64,000 nt of DNA, taken from the NCBI GenBank assembly GCA_040357565.1, contig JBDODJ010000024.1, one strand, 5' to 3'. The translations under genes were made by a program, and so were the position numbers. The stretch is from Cercozoa sp. M6MM. Lineage: Eukaryota; Endomyxa: Ascetosporea. The notes below the pieces were generated by a model. It saw only the letters and a program-made list of their open reading frames with translations, ran no database searches and was not told where the DNA came from. Below, one piece after another: positions 12,803 to 30,959 of the stretch (position 1 is the stretch's first letter; the number at the start of each line of letters is the position of its first letter).

Positions 12803-13091
12803 TAACGATGCGCGGCGTTTTCGGCGCTGACGTGAGTCCGGTCGAGTTGCTGCCGCTCGGGCTGTACGTAAACGAAATTCCTTAGAAATCACCCTGGTTT
12901 TTCTCAGTCGAGTGCTGTACTGTACGTCGGTATTTAGATATTACAGAGTGATCCAACCTGTGACACAATTGCATTGGACCCAAACACCTGCTCTGGAGTT
13001 CTAGTGGTGTCTGTGTACTGTATGGATGGAGATAGTTGGGTGTTCTGGGACCACGGTTTCAAACGGCAGCGCGATGATTCAGGTTCAGCGA
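12803..13091. other. Convergent spacer, no gene seen
   Basis: Short stretch between the ends of the MJ1316 gene and the SK channel. No coding exon or repeat recognised. Confidence 0.4.
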
Positions 13092-16000
13092 TCAGTCCAG
13101 CGTCGATGCGCCGCTACGTCGACGCAGAAAGCTAGTCGAACCTGGGCTTGTGTAGCTAAACAGCGCTTCGTATTCCACGTCGTCCTCTTGTTCCAATTGG
13201 TCCTTCAATGAAAACTCGCGGAGTAGACGCCTTGCGTTTTGGTTCTCTAAACCAACAGCAATTCAAGTATTTATGTTCCTAAAGGCAATCAAAGTACCTT
13301 GAAGCACGATAGGATTGTCCTCAAACACAGAAGATGAACGCGATTCGATGACGATTCGTTTGGTGACGTCGTCATCGAAAAGTGGTCGTGTTGGCAGTGG
13401 GACCGCGACCTGACTTTCCATTCCACTCGTGTGCTCTGATGTGTTGTCACTCACGCCAGGGATGGGAGAAACTGGGCTAACTTGAACCCTCTTGATTTGC
13501 GGTTTCGTTATCGGCGCGCGGTCATTTTCACCTTGCTTTGAGAAATGCGAGGCGAGCGTTGACAGAGTTAGTCGGGTACTGCGCTCTTGCCTGTAGGATT
13601 GTAGCAATATCTGTACAGAAGACAGACTTCCTTTCTAGCAGCCTATCAGTTTCTTCATTTTACCGTTGCAAAAGAACCTCCATTGCATTTGCCAGCTTTG
13701 AGCTAAAACGCAACTTTGTTTCGCAACCGAGCGTGCAGGATAGACGAGACACAATTACTTATACCTTTGGGCTTGGAGTTCTTTGATGTGTTGTCGTTGT
13801 CGTTCGAGTAAATTCTCGAATCCTCTTTGCTGAGTAAGCAGCTCTTGGACTTCTGCGCAGCGAAAGAAAAGCGATATGGTCATTTGTAGCAGAATTAACA
13901 AACTCACTGTGTTCAATTCGGTGAGTATGCTGTGTCCGATTGTACTTCACATCGAATGACGTCCTTGCGGACTCAAACATGTATAAACTCGAGACTAGTT
14001 GACTATAACTCAATGGCACAAGCAAACATACCGACTGACGCTGAAAACAGAAGAAAGCATAGTATACTGAAATTTACTCTTTTGCTAAGCGTGTTTTCCA
14101 TGACGACTCAAGGGAAGATTTCGCAGCGCGTTTTGTTCTAGCAACTTACACATTGTGTTTGGTCCTATCTTGATGGTACACATATTGTTCTTTCAACTCA
14201 CCGACTGTACTTCCAGAACGAACCGATTACATTGCATGCTAGGCGTTCTGTGCACAACAGTGCCTTGAGTCGGGGAATGTGAACGTGTGGTTAGCATGTG
14301 AGAGTATACTACATACGTACCGATCTTGGCGGCGCAAGCGCTTCTGGAGATGAACTCAACCAGCCTGGTTTCTTGGGGTCTGTTTGGAAGCAAAAAAAGG
14401 CTCCATGCAAGAGCAGTATTTGCAATTGTGCATTTATCAACAAGCAGCAAGAGCATGCAAATCACTGGAGAGACAGATGTGCATAGATGGTTCCGACCAC
14501 CAATGAGGTTCTAAACAACGACCGAAACAACCGAAGAATGAGTTTTCGATATTGTGCTTGAATAGCAAGCGAACTGTATATTTACATCACGACGCTGCAG
14601 ACGCCGGCGACGGCAGTTGTGTAGCGGCCACAAACCCTGGGTAAAAATGAAAACTTTATTTGCACATTATGCACATCATCGTTATATGTGTTTGTTTTAC
14701 GTGACTGGAACGACATCGCCGTAGCCGATTGTAGTAAGACTCACAATAATGAGCCAGAGAGCTGCTCACCGTCGCATGGAAAGGCGTAGTTTAAATTAAA
14801 TCGAGGTACAGTTCATGTTGTTTGTTTTTGGTATTCTAACCAATTTTACCATCAGACAGACTGTTAATCGCTATGTTATACCCCCGTTCACAGATCTAAA
14901 CAGTAGAATCAACTGGTTTAAGTTTAGTGTAAAAATACCACTGCAGGCCTGCAGTTAAAGTTGGAGCCAACTGGACTTACCCAGAGTGAGTAGGATGACG
15001 AGAAAAGCACAGCCAGTGAGCTCGGTATCAGTAACCAAAAGGGGTACTCATAGAGTACGTTCTTGATCGTGAAGGCCAAGGTCAGACGAAAATGATACCC
15101 TGGAATCCCAGAAACAGTGTTACTGTAAATTTAAGTTTTCGAGCGAGTTTTTTGAAAGGTTTCTGTACAAATCATTAGGATCTTGCTGGCAGGGGTAAAC
15201 AAGAACTCTTGGAGCAGAGGAACGATTAAATACAACCGGAGAAACATTAAAACGACCCATGGATTCTGAAAACCGAAAAAAGATATTTTTGACGTGCTGT
15301 AATCACTCCGCTGGCAGAGTCAATTTTCGGTACCACAACTTTGTGTTCTTCTGAACGTGGCTTTGAGTAGCTCAACACGCTTCCTGGAGCAAGAGCTACG
15401 TTGACTTCGTGACGCAAAAAGGGTGGTTCATGGACGACGCAGATCAGGAGCTCCCACAAGAAACGGTTCCTTACTAGGGAAAATCTATATGGGGCAGCCT
15501 CCCACAAGTATTTTCGTGAGACTGCGACACCCAATTCATAGATTCCGTTCATTTTAAACTATGGTAGAAGAAAGATGCAAATTTACGCTGCAGGTATCGC
15601 AGGCCATGAGATGTGTAATCCCAAACGCCAAAAACCAAGAGCAGCGTTAGGACACTACTTGCAAAACGCGCGGCTTCTGCATTCAAATCGTCGTACCCCA
15701 GGTCGAACGGGATCAGTTTGAAAACAAAACTCAAAAGTAAAAATGTGACCTGCTGCTGTTTCAAGCCCCTGAAAGTCCAACTCCTTTGCGACAATTGCAA
15801 CTGCAATTCCCCTGGAAAAATTACAATACAAAGCATCATCCACGAGCGTTCATTTTTGACCCTGAACTGAAACTGGAACTGAAACTGAGCCGAAAATCTC
15901 ACGTCACTGCGACGACAAAATTCAACAGAGCAGCCCGTCTTCTTCTGTGAACGACAAAGGAGAATGCTTGAACCATCTTACAGGTCAGCGGATTCTCTTC

Positions 16001-16429
16001 TGGTGTGCGTCAAACAAAAATAAAACAACTGAAATACTGTAAAAATCGTTGCTTTTCTCGTTCAGAAATTTTATTCACCAGCAAAACGAAGAAACGAAGG
16101 GTCTTTCAGCAAGACTCCTGCGCTCATGTGTTTGACTTCCGACTGCCCGGTACCAAGACTGTCGGCGGGCTTCAGTTCAGATGTTTCACTAAAATAGTTC
16201 TCGTCTGAGCCGACAGTACTCAGTTGTATCCTTGGGGGCTTGGCACGACGGTGTCCCGAGACCTGTTGCAACAGTCGAATTGGAATCTGCCACTGCAACA
16301 AGAGCAACATTTTACGAAGCGTTGGTCGCCTTCAAACCCGGTAAGCGGCTCGTTTTCAAGTTCATCATTGAGCTTGCATAGATCAGCCGACCCACCGGTG
16401 TGCTGTGGAAAGATCCGAGCTGTGAACAT
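13092..16429 (-). CDS. SK-type calcium-activated potassium channel
   Basis: Predicted small-conductance K+ channel of the plasma membrane, gated by calcium through bound calmodulin. Proposed start is MFTARIF at 16429; the N-terminal exons are least certain. S1 reads GIAVAIVAKELDFQGL near 15805 and S2 reads FASSVLTLLLVFGVW near 15660. S3 includes LWELLICVVHEPPF near 15460-15420, like the ICAIHP box of SK. S4 reads MFLRLYLIVPLLQEF near 15255-15210 and S5 GYHFRLTLAFTIKN near 15100. The pore exon at about 14770-14700 gives WLIIVSLTTIGYGDVVPVT, with the GYG filter. S6 (TVCGRYTTAVAGVCSVV, then ITSLVVGTIYAHLSL) is followed by EFISRSACAAKIERLACN, then VIGSFWKYSR, which aligns with the calmodulin-binding domain. 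A coiled coil (VQELLTQQRGFENLLERQ, near 13850) precedes a Ser/Pro-rich tail ending RSGASTLD at 13092. About thirteen exons. Confidence 0.85.
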
Positions 16430-16743
16430 CTTAGCTTGACTGCGAGCAAGAGCTGCAAAAGCAGTTTTTGAGCTTGAGTGCAGATAGACCAGTGGGATGA
16501 CGCATCCCTTCCGCGTGGAAGCTGGGAAATCAGAACGTCTCAGGACTCGTAGTCTAGGTGCGGTGATCGGATGCGGACGGATAATGGGCCTATCGCAGTA
16601 CCGTGCTGTACTAGTCAATCGATCGCGACCGACCAGCTGAGCGCTCAACTGGTACACTCCAGTAGCAAACGAAAACTGAAGCAGCCCGAGGCGAGCAGCG
16701 CACGCATGCGCACACACCCGACCTACACTACACCTAACCTCGC
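16430..16743. other. Spacer between SHMT 3' end and SK channel 5' end
   Basis: An open frame continues upstream of the chosen SK start to 16717, so part of this may be coding if translation begins further upstream. Otherwise it is the SK promoter and the SHMT 3' flank. Confidence 0.4.
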
Positions 16744-17877
16744 CTACTCAGGACCATCAATGAAGCCGCCCGGCATGTAGAAGCGCGTCGAGAAGGCATG
16801 CACGTCAGCAGCAAGCTTGGCGATTTCGCCTGTGCCCAAATTCACGTGCATAGTATAAGCCAGCCAAGCAAAACAGTGAAGCGCACGGGAACAAAACAAT
16901 GTACCGTCAGCATCACGACGCATCTCCTTCTTGAAATCGACGACCTTTTTGCTGGCCGCGTTCTCTTGCACCTGTGCGAACAGACACGGTGATAGCCTTG
17001 GGGTCCAGGCGTTCGAGCAAGGTACCTTCAGCGAGATCTCAACAGCGCGCCACAGGAAGTCAGCCACCGCACGCATGTCGTCCTCCTTGAGACCACGCGA
17101 CGTCAATGCCGGCGTGCCGATGCGCACGCCTACGCGTGCAGAGGGAGAGTACCACGTGACACTGAGGTATTGCACACAGCGGGATCATCAGAGACTACCA
17201 CCGGGCGACAGGGCACTCTTGTCGCCGGCCACAGTGTTCTTGTTGAGCGTGATGTGCACCTCGTCACACAGTGCGTCGAACTACACAGTGTTTGTGTCAC
17301 ACTGGGATGAGTGTCCAGACAAGCGCCGAAGAGAAGTCTACCTTGGCACCAGTCAGACCGAGCGGACGCAGGTTCCACAAGATCAGGTGGTTGTCGGAAC
17401 CGCCTGCACTTAAACGCATGCCATCAACAATACACTACGAGTGTACAGCAGAGAACGCACCAGTTTGCAGAGTGCAGCCCTTCTCGATCAGAGCCTCCGC
17501 CAGGGTCTGAGGAACACACATACACATTCAGTCCACTCTCTCATAGTAGGAGGGTGGGAAAGTGGTAAATATATGGCATCTCATGCAGCCGCTACCTTGG
17601 AGTTGGCGACCACTTGCTGCGCGTACTGCTGCCACGCAGGCGACGCGACCTCCTTCATCTGCGTGGCCACGGCAGCGATCTGGTGGTTGTGCGGACCACC
17701 TGTGCGCACACATCTTGTGTGCATGCTTGCAGAACCTGTGTACATGAGCGACGAATGCTGGGATACCCTGGACGGACGGGAACACCGAGAAGTCGCACTG
17801 ATCCTGCAGCTCACGACGGTAGAACAGCAGCGCCGAGCGAGGCCCTGTGCAGGCACACCACCGTGCACACTTCCAGT

Positions 17878-17925
<48 letters not shown>

Positions 17926-17935
17926 NNNNNNNNNN

Positions 17936-17984
<49 letters not shown>

Positions 17985-18087
17985 TCTACTTCTATGAAGA
18001 GTGGGCGAGGTACCGCGCAGCGACTTGTGCGTCGTGGTAGTGACAACGTCGGCGTACTCGAAGGGTGACTTGACCACCTTGCCTGCC

Positions 18088-18122
<35 letters not shown>

Positions 18123-18703
18123 CTTGGCGCCCGTGCTGTCGCAGATCTTGCGGAAGCGCTCGTAGTCGTAGTCGCGCGGGTAGGCCGAGGCACCGGCGAC
18201 GATGAGCTTCGGCAGGAAGCGCGAGGCCAGCATTTCGAGCTACACCCACAACACGTGTATGTACACTAGCCAAGCAATGTTGTTGGTGGAGGCACCTCAT
18301 CGTAGTCGATCAGACCAGTCTCGGCGTTGACGCGGTAGGGCAGACTCTCGTAGAAGACCGAGGAGATATTGACCTTACGCGCCTTGTTGTAGTAGCCGTG
18401 CGACAGGTGACCACCGTGCGGCAGGTCGAGGCCCATCACTCGCTCGTGCGGCTTGAGCAGCTACGCACGTACGTACACATACGTACATATCCACACATAC
18501 ACACATACATACATACATACATACGTGCATGAATACATACATACACACACAAATACATACATACATACCTACACATATAAACACGCACACAAGAGATAAA
18601 CAATGTGTACAGCGTTGAAAGCGGCGATGTTGGCAATGCTGCCCGAGTAAGGCTGCACGTTGACGCCCCACTCCTGCCACAACAAGATGCGAGTAACAAC
18701 TAT

Positions 18704-18779
<76 letters not shown>

Positions 18780-18884
18780 NNNNNNNNNNNNNNNNNNNNN
18801 NNNNNNNNNNNNNNNNNNNNNNNNNNNNNNNNNNNNNNNNNNNNNNNNNNNNNNNNNNNNNNNNNNNNNNNNNNNNNNNAAACA

Positions 18885-18975
<91 letters not shown>

Positions 18976-19673
18976 ACACAAGTTCAAGCACCTCGGGCGA
19001 CAGACCAAACGCCTCGAGAGCTCGCTTCTGGCACAGCAGCTCCACCTACGACAGCACAAATAAGACACTTGTTGTCACATGTGTGACACACCACACAGGT
19101 AGCCGCATACCTGGTCAATGTACTCATTGCCACCGTAGTAGCGGGCACCCGGGAGACCCTCCGAGTACCTAATTTAGATAAAAATACAAACACACGCGAC
19201 AACAAGCGAAGACAACAAACACTACTTGTTGGTGAGGCAGCTGCCCAGCGCCTGCATCACGGCACGAGACGTGAAGTTCTCCTGCACAAGTCACGACAGT
19301 TACACACACACACACCCCACACCACAGCAGCCTGCTGTACCGACGCAATCAGCTCGAGTCCACGGAACTGACGCTGCTCCTCTTTCTGCACAAAGCACAC
19401 GATGTAAGCAAATCTCGCATAGTGAGAAAAGTCGCCGATACTGCGTACCTCGATGAGGGTGGCCATCTCGGGATCCGCTTGCTCCAGCGACTGCGTCTGC
19501 GCCTGCGACTGCCAGGCCGCGCACGACTCGGCACGAGTCTACAGTCGCAACAAGTGACCGCGTGCGATTCAGCGAATCCGCAAAAGCGCATCTCCTCCGC
19601 AAATAGCACTGACTTTCACGGTAAAAAATACCTGCACATGACGCAAGAGTTTGCAAGACCGGCGCAAAGCCAT
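16744..19673 (-). CDS. SHMT: Serine hydroxymethyltransferase, mitochondrial-type
   Basis: PLP enzyme that interconverts serine and glycine with transfer of a one-carbon unit to tetrahydrofolate. ATG at 19673 opens [14 protein letters not shown], a basic amphipathic leader that suggests mitochondrial import. About fourteen exons read leftward: [14 protein letters not shown] (19370-19330), [12 protein letters not shown] (19145-19110), [29 protein letters not shown] (18430-18390), [15 protein letters not shown] (18205-18160), [17 protein letters not shown] (18135-18085) and [12 protein letters not shown] (18050-18005). The lysine in THKSLRG is the PLP Schiff-base residue. [36 protein letters not shown] and [10 protein letters not shown] complete the C-terminal domain to a TAG at 16744-16746. 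All key residues I looked for are present. Two runs of N fall in its introns. Confidence 0.96.
17881..17981. repeat. (CA)n tract with 10-N gap (17926-17935)
   Basis: CA dinucleotides on both sides of the gap, same phase and orientation, in an SHMT intron (TG repeats in the transcript). Confidence 0.97.
18711..18973. repeat. (CA)n tract with 100-N gap (18780-18879)
   Basis: Long CA repeats either side of a 100-base run of N, orientation unchanged across it. It lies in an SHMT intron. Confidence 0.97.
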
Positions 19674-19866
19674 CTCTAGTCTACCCTCTGCTTTCACAAA
19701 CAGACACAACACACGCTGGGCTACACCAACGGCGGCGCGTGTCAATGTCAGACTGGTCGGTGGGTATTGTAGCACCCTAAATAAACGGTGATTCTCTGTT
19801 CATTTCAGTTGATCAAAGATGCTGCTGAGCTATACAGCCATTAAATTACCCTAATCTGCCACAGAG

Positions 19867-23504
<3,638 letters not shown>

Positions 23505-23765
23505 TCCGAACAGCTACCACGAATTTTGCAAGTCTCAATTTATACCTCGCATAGCACATCATGCGCCGATCCACGCACACTCATGCGCTCGTGCGACTGT
23601 AAGCAGACTGCTACAGCAACTAAATTCTCTTCTAGTGAAGCCGTGCTGGTAGATAAGCGCACCCTTAATCATAAGTATTAAAGAAAGTCATTTTGTGTTT
23701 CTGCTGTTTACTCTGGAGTATCGACGCGTATTTGAGTGTGATTACCCCGTAGAATACTACAAATA
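23505..23765. promoter_or_regulatory. Divergent spacer before NUBP1
   Basis: A-rich stretch between the minus-strand helical-repeat gene and NUBP1. I see no clear element. Confidence 0.35.
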
Positions 23766-24625
23766 ATGTCCCAGGTGCCAGAAGGCCAAGGTGCGATGCG
23801 GTTTCATGATATCATCATTAGAATCTTCGTGATTCTTGTGCTGCTTGCCCATCGAAGAGTATATTATTGTTTTTGTGCAGCTTGCGTGGGCCCACAGTCA
23901 GAGGCGGCAGGTAAGGCCGCTTCCTGCGAAGGCTGCCCCAACCAGTCCGCCTGTGCGAGTGGGTACCTTGCCCTCAACGAGGTTTTCCCACTTTGCGTAC
24001 CATCGATGTATGTGTGTAGGCAAATGCGTGCTGCTTCGGATGCCACGAGTGCTGCTATCACTGCGGCTTTGTCTCAGGTAGATTGATGCGTCTGCCATTT
24101 CTTGATGACAGAGCAACACCGATGCCTTTTGATGTAGGTGAAGCACAAGCTGCTCGTGCTCAGTGGCAAGGTACCACCCGTGTGCCAACTTAGTCATACT
24201 TGTCGTGACCAGTTTTTGCCGTTCAGGGCGGTGTTGGCAAGTCGACATTTGCCGCTCAACTCGCCTACGCTCTTGCCTTGCGTCAGGTATTCCTGCTGGT
24301 GGAGACACATGTGCGATCAGACTGAGGGTCTCTCTAGGGTCGTCGTGTTGGTGTGCTTGACATTGACATCTGCGGTCCTTCGGCCCCGCGATTGCTCGGC
24401 TGTGAGGTGCGTGCTCCTGTTGTTGACTGTCATCGTCTGTGTACAAGCACGTGTGTGTCGTGTGTTTTTTGGCTCGACTACAGACCATGCCAGTGCACCG
24501 CAGCGGCGGTGGTCTGTGGACGCCAGTGTCGCCGGCGGTGGGGCGCGACCGACTGTCAGTCATGTCGGTCGGCTTCCTGCTGCAGAACCGCACGGACGCC
24601 GTGATCTGGAGAGGGTCAGTTCCTG

Positions 24626-24694
<69 letters not shown>

Positions 24695-25690
24695 ATACGT
24701 ACTCAGAGTGTGCTGTTGTTGTTGGATGGTAGGCCGCGAAAGACAGGTCTGATCCGGCAGTTCCTGAGCGATGTGCTGTGGGAGCAGCAAGACTACTTGG
24801 TACGGGATGGTCGGTTCAACCGATGTAGAAAGAGTTGTAGTTGCTTGGGTGATGCAGGTTGTCGACACGCCGCCTGGCACGTCGGATGAGCACATCAGTG
24901 CCGCTCAGTTCCTCGTGCGTTGCTATGTACAAGAGAGTTTAACTCACGGTTGTGTGTGTATGTACAGGGTCACTCGGCAGACGGTGCCATTCTCGTCACG
25001 ACTCCTCAGGTAGAGACTCGGTGTTGCTGTTGCTTCCTTCTCTCTCGAGACACAGTTCATCGACCAATAGGAGGTGGCCTTGTTGGACGTGCGCAAGGAG
25101 ATCACGTTCTGTCGCAAGAGCGGTATCAAGGTGCTCGGCGTCGTCGAGAACATGGCCGGCTTTGTGTGCCCATGCTGCAACCATGGTGCGTGTCAACTTT
25201 GTTGTCACCTGTCTGCATCTGTGTTTGCTCGTCTGTCTGACTCTGTATTTTCTTGTGGTGTGCCTACAGAGACTGACGTGTTCACGCCGTCAACAGGCGG
25301 TGCTGAGGCCATGTGCAAGTACTGTTTCCTCCCATCCGTCTGTCTATATTGTATCTTCCTCTACTACACGAACATGCCATACGCAGGGAGATGAACGTGC
25401 CTTTCCTGGGTCGACTGCCACTGGACCGACACCTTGTGCGCTGCAGCGAGCTGGGTCTGCCGCTGGTGGAGGAGGCGCCCGACTCGGCTGCCTGCAAAGC
25501 ACTGTTGGACATTGTCGAGAGTACCACTCCCTTTCAACCCTTGTCCCCCATCGTGTTGTGTGTATTATTCCGGCTGGTCTGACACTCAGAGATCCATGAG
25601 TGCACGCCGGCGCTGGCTGAGACGTTCGCGTTGCCGAAAGACGCCTTTTCAGACGAGGAGGAGGACTCCTCCGACGAGGACATGGGCTAG
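23766..25690 (+). CDS. NUBP1: Cytosolic Fe-S assembly scaffold ATPase NUBP1/Nbp35
   Basis: P-loop scaffold of the cytosolic iron-sulfur assembly machinery. Exon 1 (from ATG 23766) spliced at GTGCGAT to the exon after TTTTTGTGCAG gives [16 protein letters not shown]. The N-terminal cysteines fit CX13CX2CX5C exactly (C..., then [11 protein letters not shown]), the Nbp35-type [4Fe-4S] site that Cfd1 lacks. Later exons: [10 protein letters not shown] joined to [14 protein letters not shown] (deviant Walker A, 24225-24270), [48 protein letters not shown] (Walker B region), [19 protein letters not shown] and [14 protein letters not shown]. The CPCC pair is the C-terminal cluster-bridging CPxC motif. 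[12 protein letters not shown] precedes an acidic end, [11 protein letters not shown], stop 25688-25690. Twelve or so exons; one intron holds CA repeats (24627-24690). Confidence 0.96.
24627..24690. repeat. (CA)n microsatellite in NUBP1 intron
   Basis: CA repeats right after a GTCAGTTCCT donor, so the transcript carries CA here. Confidence 0.95.
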
Positions 25691-25950
25691 ACGAACAAAA
25701 GATTTAACACCGGCGACGCTAAGCTGCGTTCGGTTCGTTCCGTTCAAGTTAGTTTTCTCGAAAATGCTCTCGTGCCAACGTACGTACGATAGAGCTCACT
25801 CTAGTTTTGCGACTGCGGTTGAACGCTTTATACTAAAAAATTTAGGTCAAATCTAGGGTACGGGCCCATAACTCTCTTGCGAATTGCGCATGCGCCTGGC
25901 GGGAACTTTTGTACGGCTCATTTTTAGTCGGTGTGTTTTGTTGCATTAGT

Positions 25951-28243
<2,293 letters not shown>

Positions 28244-28453
28244 TTTAAAACTATGGCACACTATAGCTTTGTCGAGCACCCAAGGGCACACACGCGACCG
28301 CAGTTTGGCGCACTGTCTGATCAAAGATATTTTTTAAGGGTGACTGTGTTGTGGACTGTTCTCTATCCCTGGACACCACGTGTGACGGCTGCGTGTGCAC
28401 TCGTTAAATGTTGTTGACTTTGCTTCTTATCGTCGCTGCTGCGTGTATCTTGT

Positions 28454-28834
28454 TTGCTGCGTCCTATATCTGGTCCGTCCATTGCTTTTGCGTGTTTCCT
28501 AGTGGCGCATGCGTCGCCGGACGAGCTGACACTCGAGGTGCGCGATGTTTCAGGTGAATGGAGACAAGCTGCGCAGTTCCAGGTGTCGCACAGCGTTGTG
28601 TCGATCGATTTCGACTTGCCAAAGTCCATCGAGGTGTGAACTCACTGTGCTTTTGCTTTCAAGGGGTGTTTTGTGACACATTGCGTTCGTTGCAGAAGGT
28701 GCGCATGCGCGTAAAGCAACGTGGAGAGATTCGCGCCCGTTTCACTTTCGACAAGAGTCCAAACGGTCGCTATGAGATGGATGTATCCTGGTTTCCTCGT
28801 ATGTGAGTCGAGGTAGTGTGTGTATGTTGTGTGT

Positions 28835-28889
<55 letters not shown>

Positions 28890-29175
28890 GGACAGGCATG
28901 GATGCACCCGCGCGAGCACACGTTAGAAGCCTTCGCCGTTCGATCAGTCGAAGGCAAGTCAAAGGGAGGCAAAGCACACATGCGCGTCAAGAAGCGTCAT
29001 GCCACGGTACGGCTACACTGTGTCGATGTTTGAACTTACTTGGCCTGCGAACAACAGGTGGCGCCGTCGCTCAGCAAGGTGCAGAGAGAGCACACGCGAC
29101 ACACGCAGCAGGAGCAGCAGAAACAGCAGCCGTCCTTCTTGGTCAAATACGTACTGTTGCTTATATATGTTTCTG

Positions 29176-29228
<53 letters not shown>

Positions 29229-29389
29229 GGACGCACGCACGCACGCACACACACACACATATATATATATATCACATACATACAAACGAGTGCGTGCTGC
29301 TGTAGTGGTACGTCGCACTGCCGGTGGGTTTCTTGCTGCTGTCGTCGCTCCTGGGAGGCGGCGGCGAAGCTTCGGCCGCGTCGTCTTAG
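28454..29389 (+). CDS. EMC10: EMC10-like ER membrane protein complex subunit
   Basis: Subunit of the ER membrane protein complex, which inserts tail-anchored and multipass proteins. ATG 28454 opens a signal peptide (IAFACFLVAHA, probable cleavage before SPDELTLEV). The lumenal part is a beta-rich domain: VSHSVVSIDFDLPKSIE, KVRMRVKQRGEIRARFTFD, RYEMDVSWFPRM. After a TG-rich intron (28817-28887) come HPREHTLEAFAVRS and HMRVKKRHATV, then a QEQQKQQ linker. PSFLVKY spliced to WYVALPVGFLLLSSLL gives the C-terminal membrane helix; the FxxKYW lead into the helix is the EMC10 signature. It ends GGGGEASAASS, TAG 29387-29389. About six exons. Call rests mainly on the topology and the KYW-helix. Confidence 0.78.
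28817..28887. repeat. (TG)n microsatellite in EMC10-like gene intron
   Basis: GT repeats with a few TATG breaks directly after the donor. Confidence 0.95.
29178..29272. repeat. (CA)n-(CG/CA)n-(TA)n compound repeat
   Basis: CA repeats, then CGCACGCA units, then TA repeats, in the last intron of the EMC10-like gene. Two neighbouring introns of one gene therefore carry opposite dinucleotide strands. Confidence 0.9.
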
Positions 29390-29676
29390 TTAAACGACCA
29401 GCTTCAATGTCGTTCCGTGCAGTTGATTTCCAGACGCTACGGTAACGACCGCCTACCACACTGCACGGCACCGTGAGTCGGGTAGCTTTACGTTTCAGTA
29501 GTTAACGTTTTAGTTCCCTTCCGTACGGTATAAAATGATTCAGTAGCTCGCCGAGTGGAGCAACCAAATCGCTCAACTAATCATGAATTAGTAAACGTAA
29601 AATTGAAGTCAAAGCAGCCCGGCACAGGGAGGCGAGGTTGAGGATTGCGCAACCGAACTAAGCAATCTTGCGCTTC

Positions 29677-30799
29677 GTCAGTCGTGGTCAGAGTCTGCAT
29701 GGGCGGCAGCGGCGAAACTGTTGGCGAGAGAGCGTCGTAGCAAGTCATCCTCAGCAACGTTGCCTGTCAGTGTAACAGCACTGAGTCGGTGCACACACTG
29801 AGAGTGGAGTAAGTTAGATTAAACTCACTGGAGAAAGCGGCGCGCGTGATTTTCGAAACCGTGTTGGGAGAGTGACTTTTTTGGTGGACTTGTTTGACTG
29901 CACCGAGAAAATGGAGTCCTTGCAGAATGTGCGAATGCGAATTTACCAATGACAGGAGTGGGTGGTCTCGTGAAACGCTGCTGCTGCGCCGCTTGCTGGA
30001 TCTGTGCCTCTGCTCTCCTGTACACCAAGCGAGCGTGATACGCCAAGGAAAACGCATGCACGAAACCATACGCAAAGTGCACGAGTGAACGCAATCGATA
30101 TCGTCTGCGAAAGATGGCGTGATACTGCGACACGCTGGGGTGCCGCAACAGTGTGTAGACCTGAGTGGGTCAAATTGAGTTAAACACAGACACAATTCAT
30201 TGGAGAGACGAATATGATACCTGGAGGGCCACCCGAGACTCAGTGCCGCGGTTGAGCAAACACCGAACAGTGTCGGAAGGTGCGCGAATGGCACAGTATC
30301 CCGAGTATAGAACCGAGGCACACACGACGGCCTGCACAAATGAATTAGTCTAGAATGCCTGGAGCAACCCGCAAGCACGCAACCGACCATGAACAATCGT
30401 CGCCTTTTCAGACTCGGTTTCCACCTTGATACTGCAGCACAGCAAAAAAAAACATAGCAAGGCAATGGACAGCCTTTGGAGCATTATACAGAAAGCGACA
30501 ACAGCAGCAGCGAGTATGCAGTGACGCACAAGACGGCGCTTTGCCTCTGTGGTGTTCCGGGAGAATTTATGCATACACACCAACCACTTAGGCCCATACT
30601 TTCCGGTAGTCGTAGGATTTGCTCCTCTTCTGGCGATAGCGTCATGTCACGTCTCTTCAACCACTGGAAACACAAAAAAGAAATCTGATCACAGAAACCA
30701 CTGGAAACACAAAAAAGAAATCAGCGGTTGATTTCCACCCACCTGCTGAAGAATATCCAGCACATGGCTTTCGCTGACGCCTGGAAATAAGCGATCCAT
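29677..30799 (-). CDS. Small unknown protein, possibly membrane-associated
   Basis: I do not recognise the family. ATG 30799 gives MDRLFPGVSESHVLDILQQ. The exon after the intron with the duplicated acceptor reads WLKRRDMTLSPEEEQILRLP. Then come VETESEKATIVHG, a mildly hydrophobic exon AVVCASVLYSGYCAIRAPSD (30340-30280), YTLLRHPSVSQYHAIFRRRY and VHFAYGFVHAFSLAYHARLVY (30155-29995). The end is acidic/serine-rich, DDLLRRSLANSFAAAAHADSD, with TGA at 29677. About seven short exons. The pattern of short basic and hydrophobic segments suggests an organellar or membrane-bound protein, but that is inference. Confidence 0.55.
30659..30722. repeat. Direct repeat duplicating a 3' splice site
   Basis: Two perfect 27-base copies (30659-30685 and 30696-30722). 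On the minus strand each is a T-rich tract ending GTTTCCAG followed by TGGTT, so the acceptor of intron 1 of the 29.7-30.8 kb gene is present twice. Confidence 0.95.
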
Positions 30800-30959
30800 G
30801 GTGTGCAAAGGCGGTGCACCCGCGATCCTTCCGCAAAGCGACAGGCAAGGTGCATGGGGAACGAGTCTATCATCGGCCGGTGCGCACCCTTAAACAATAT
30901 TTTTGTGTGAAGACAGTTCAGAACCCACCCGATACGCCCATCCCCTGACACAAAAGACA

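Noticed and set aside
17847-18068. Open frames made of repeated His-Thr or Cys-Val residues at all TG/CA tracts
   Set aside because: They are translations of intronic dinucleotide repeats and of N runs, and they cut across clear exons of other genes.
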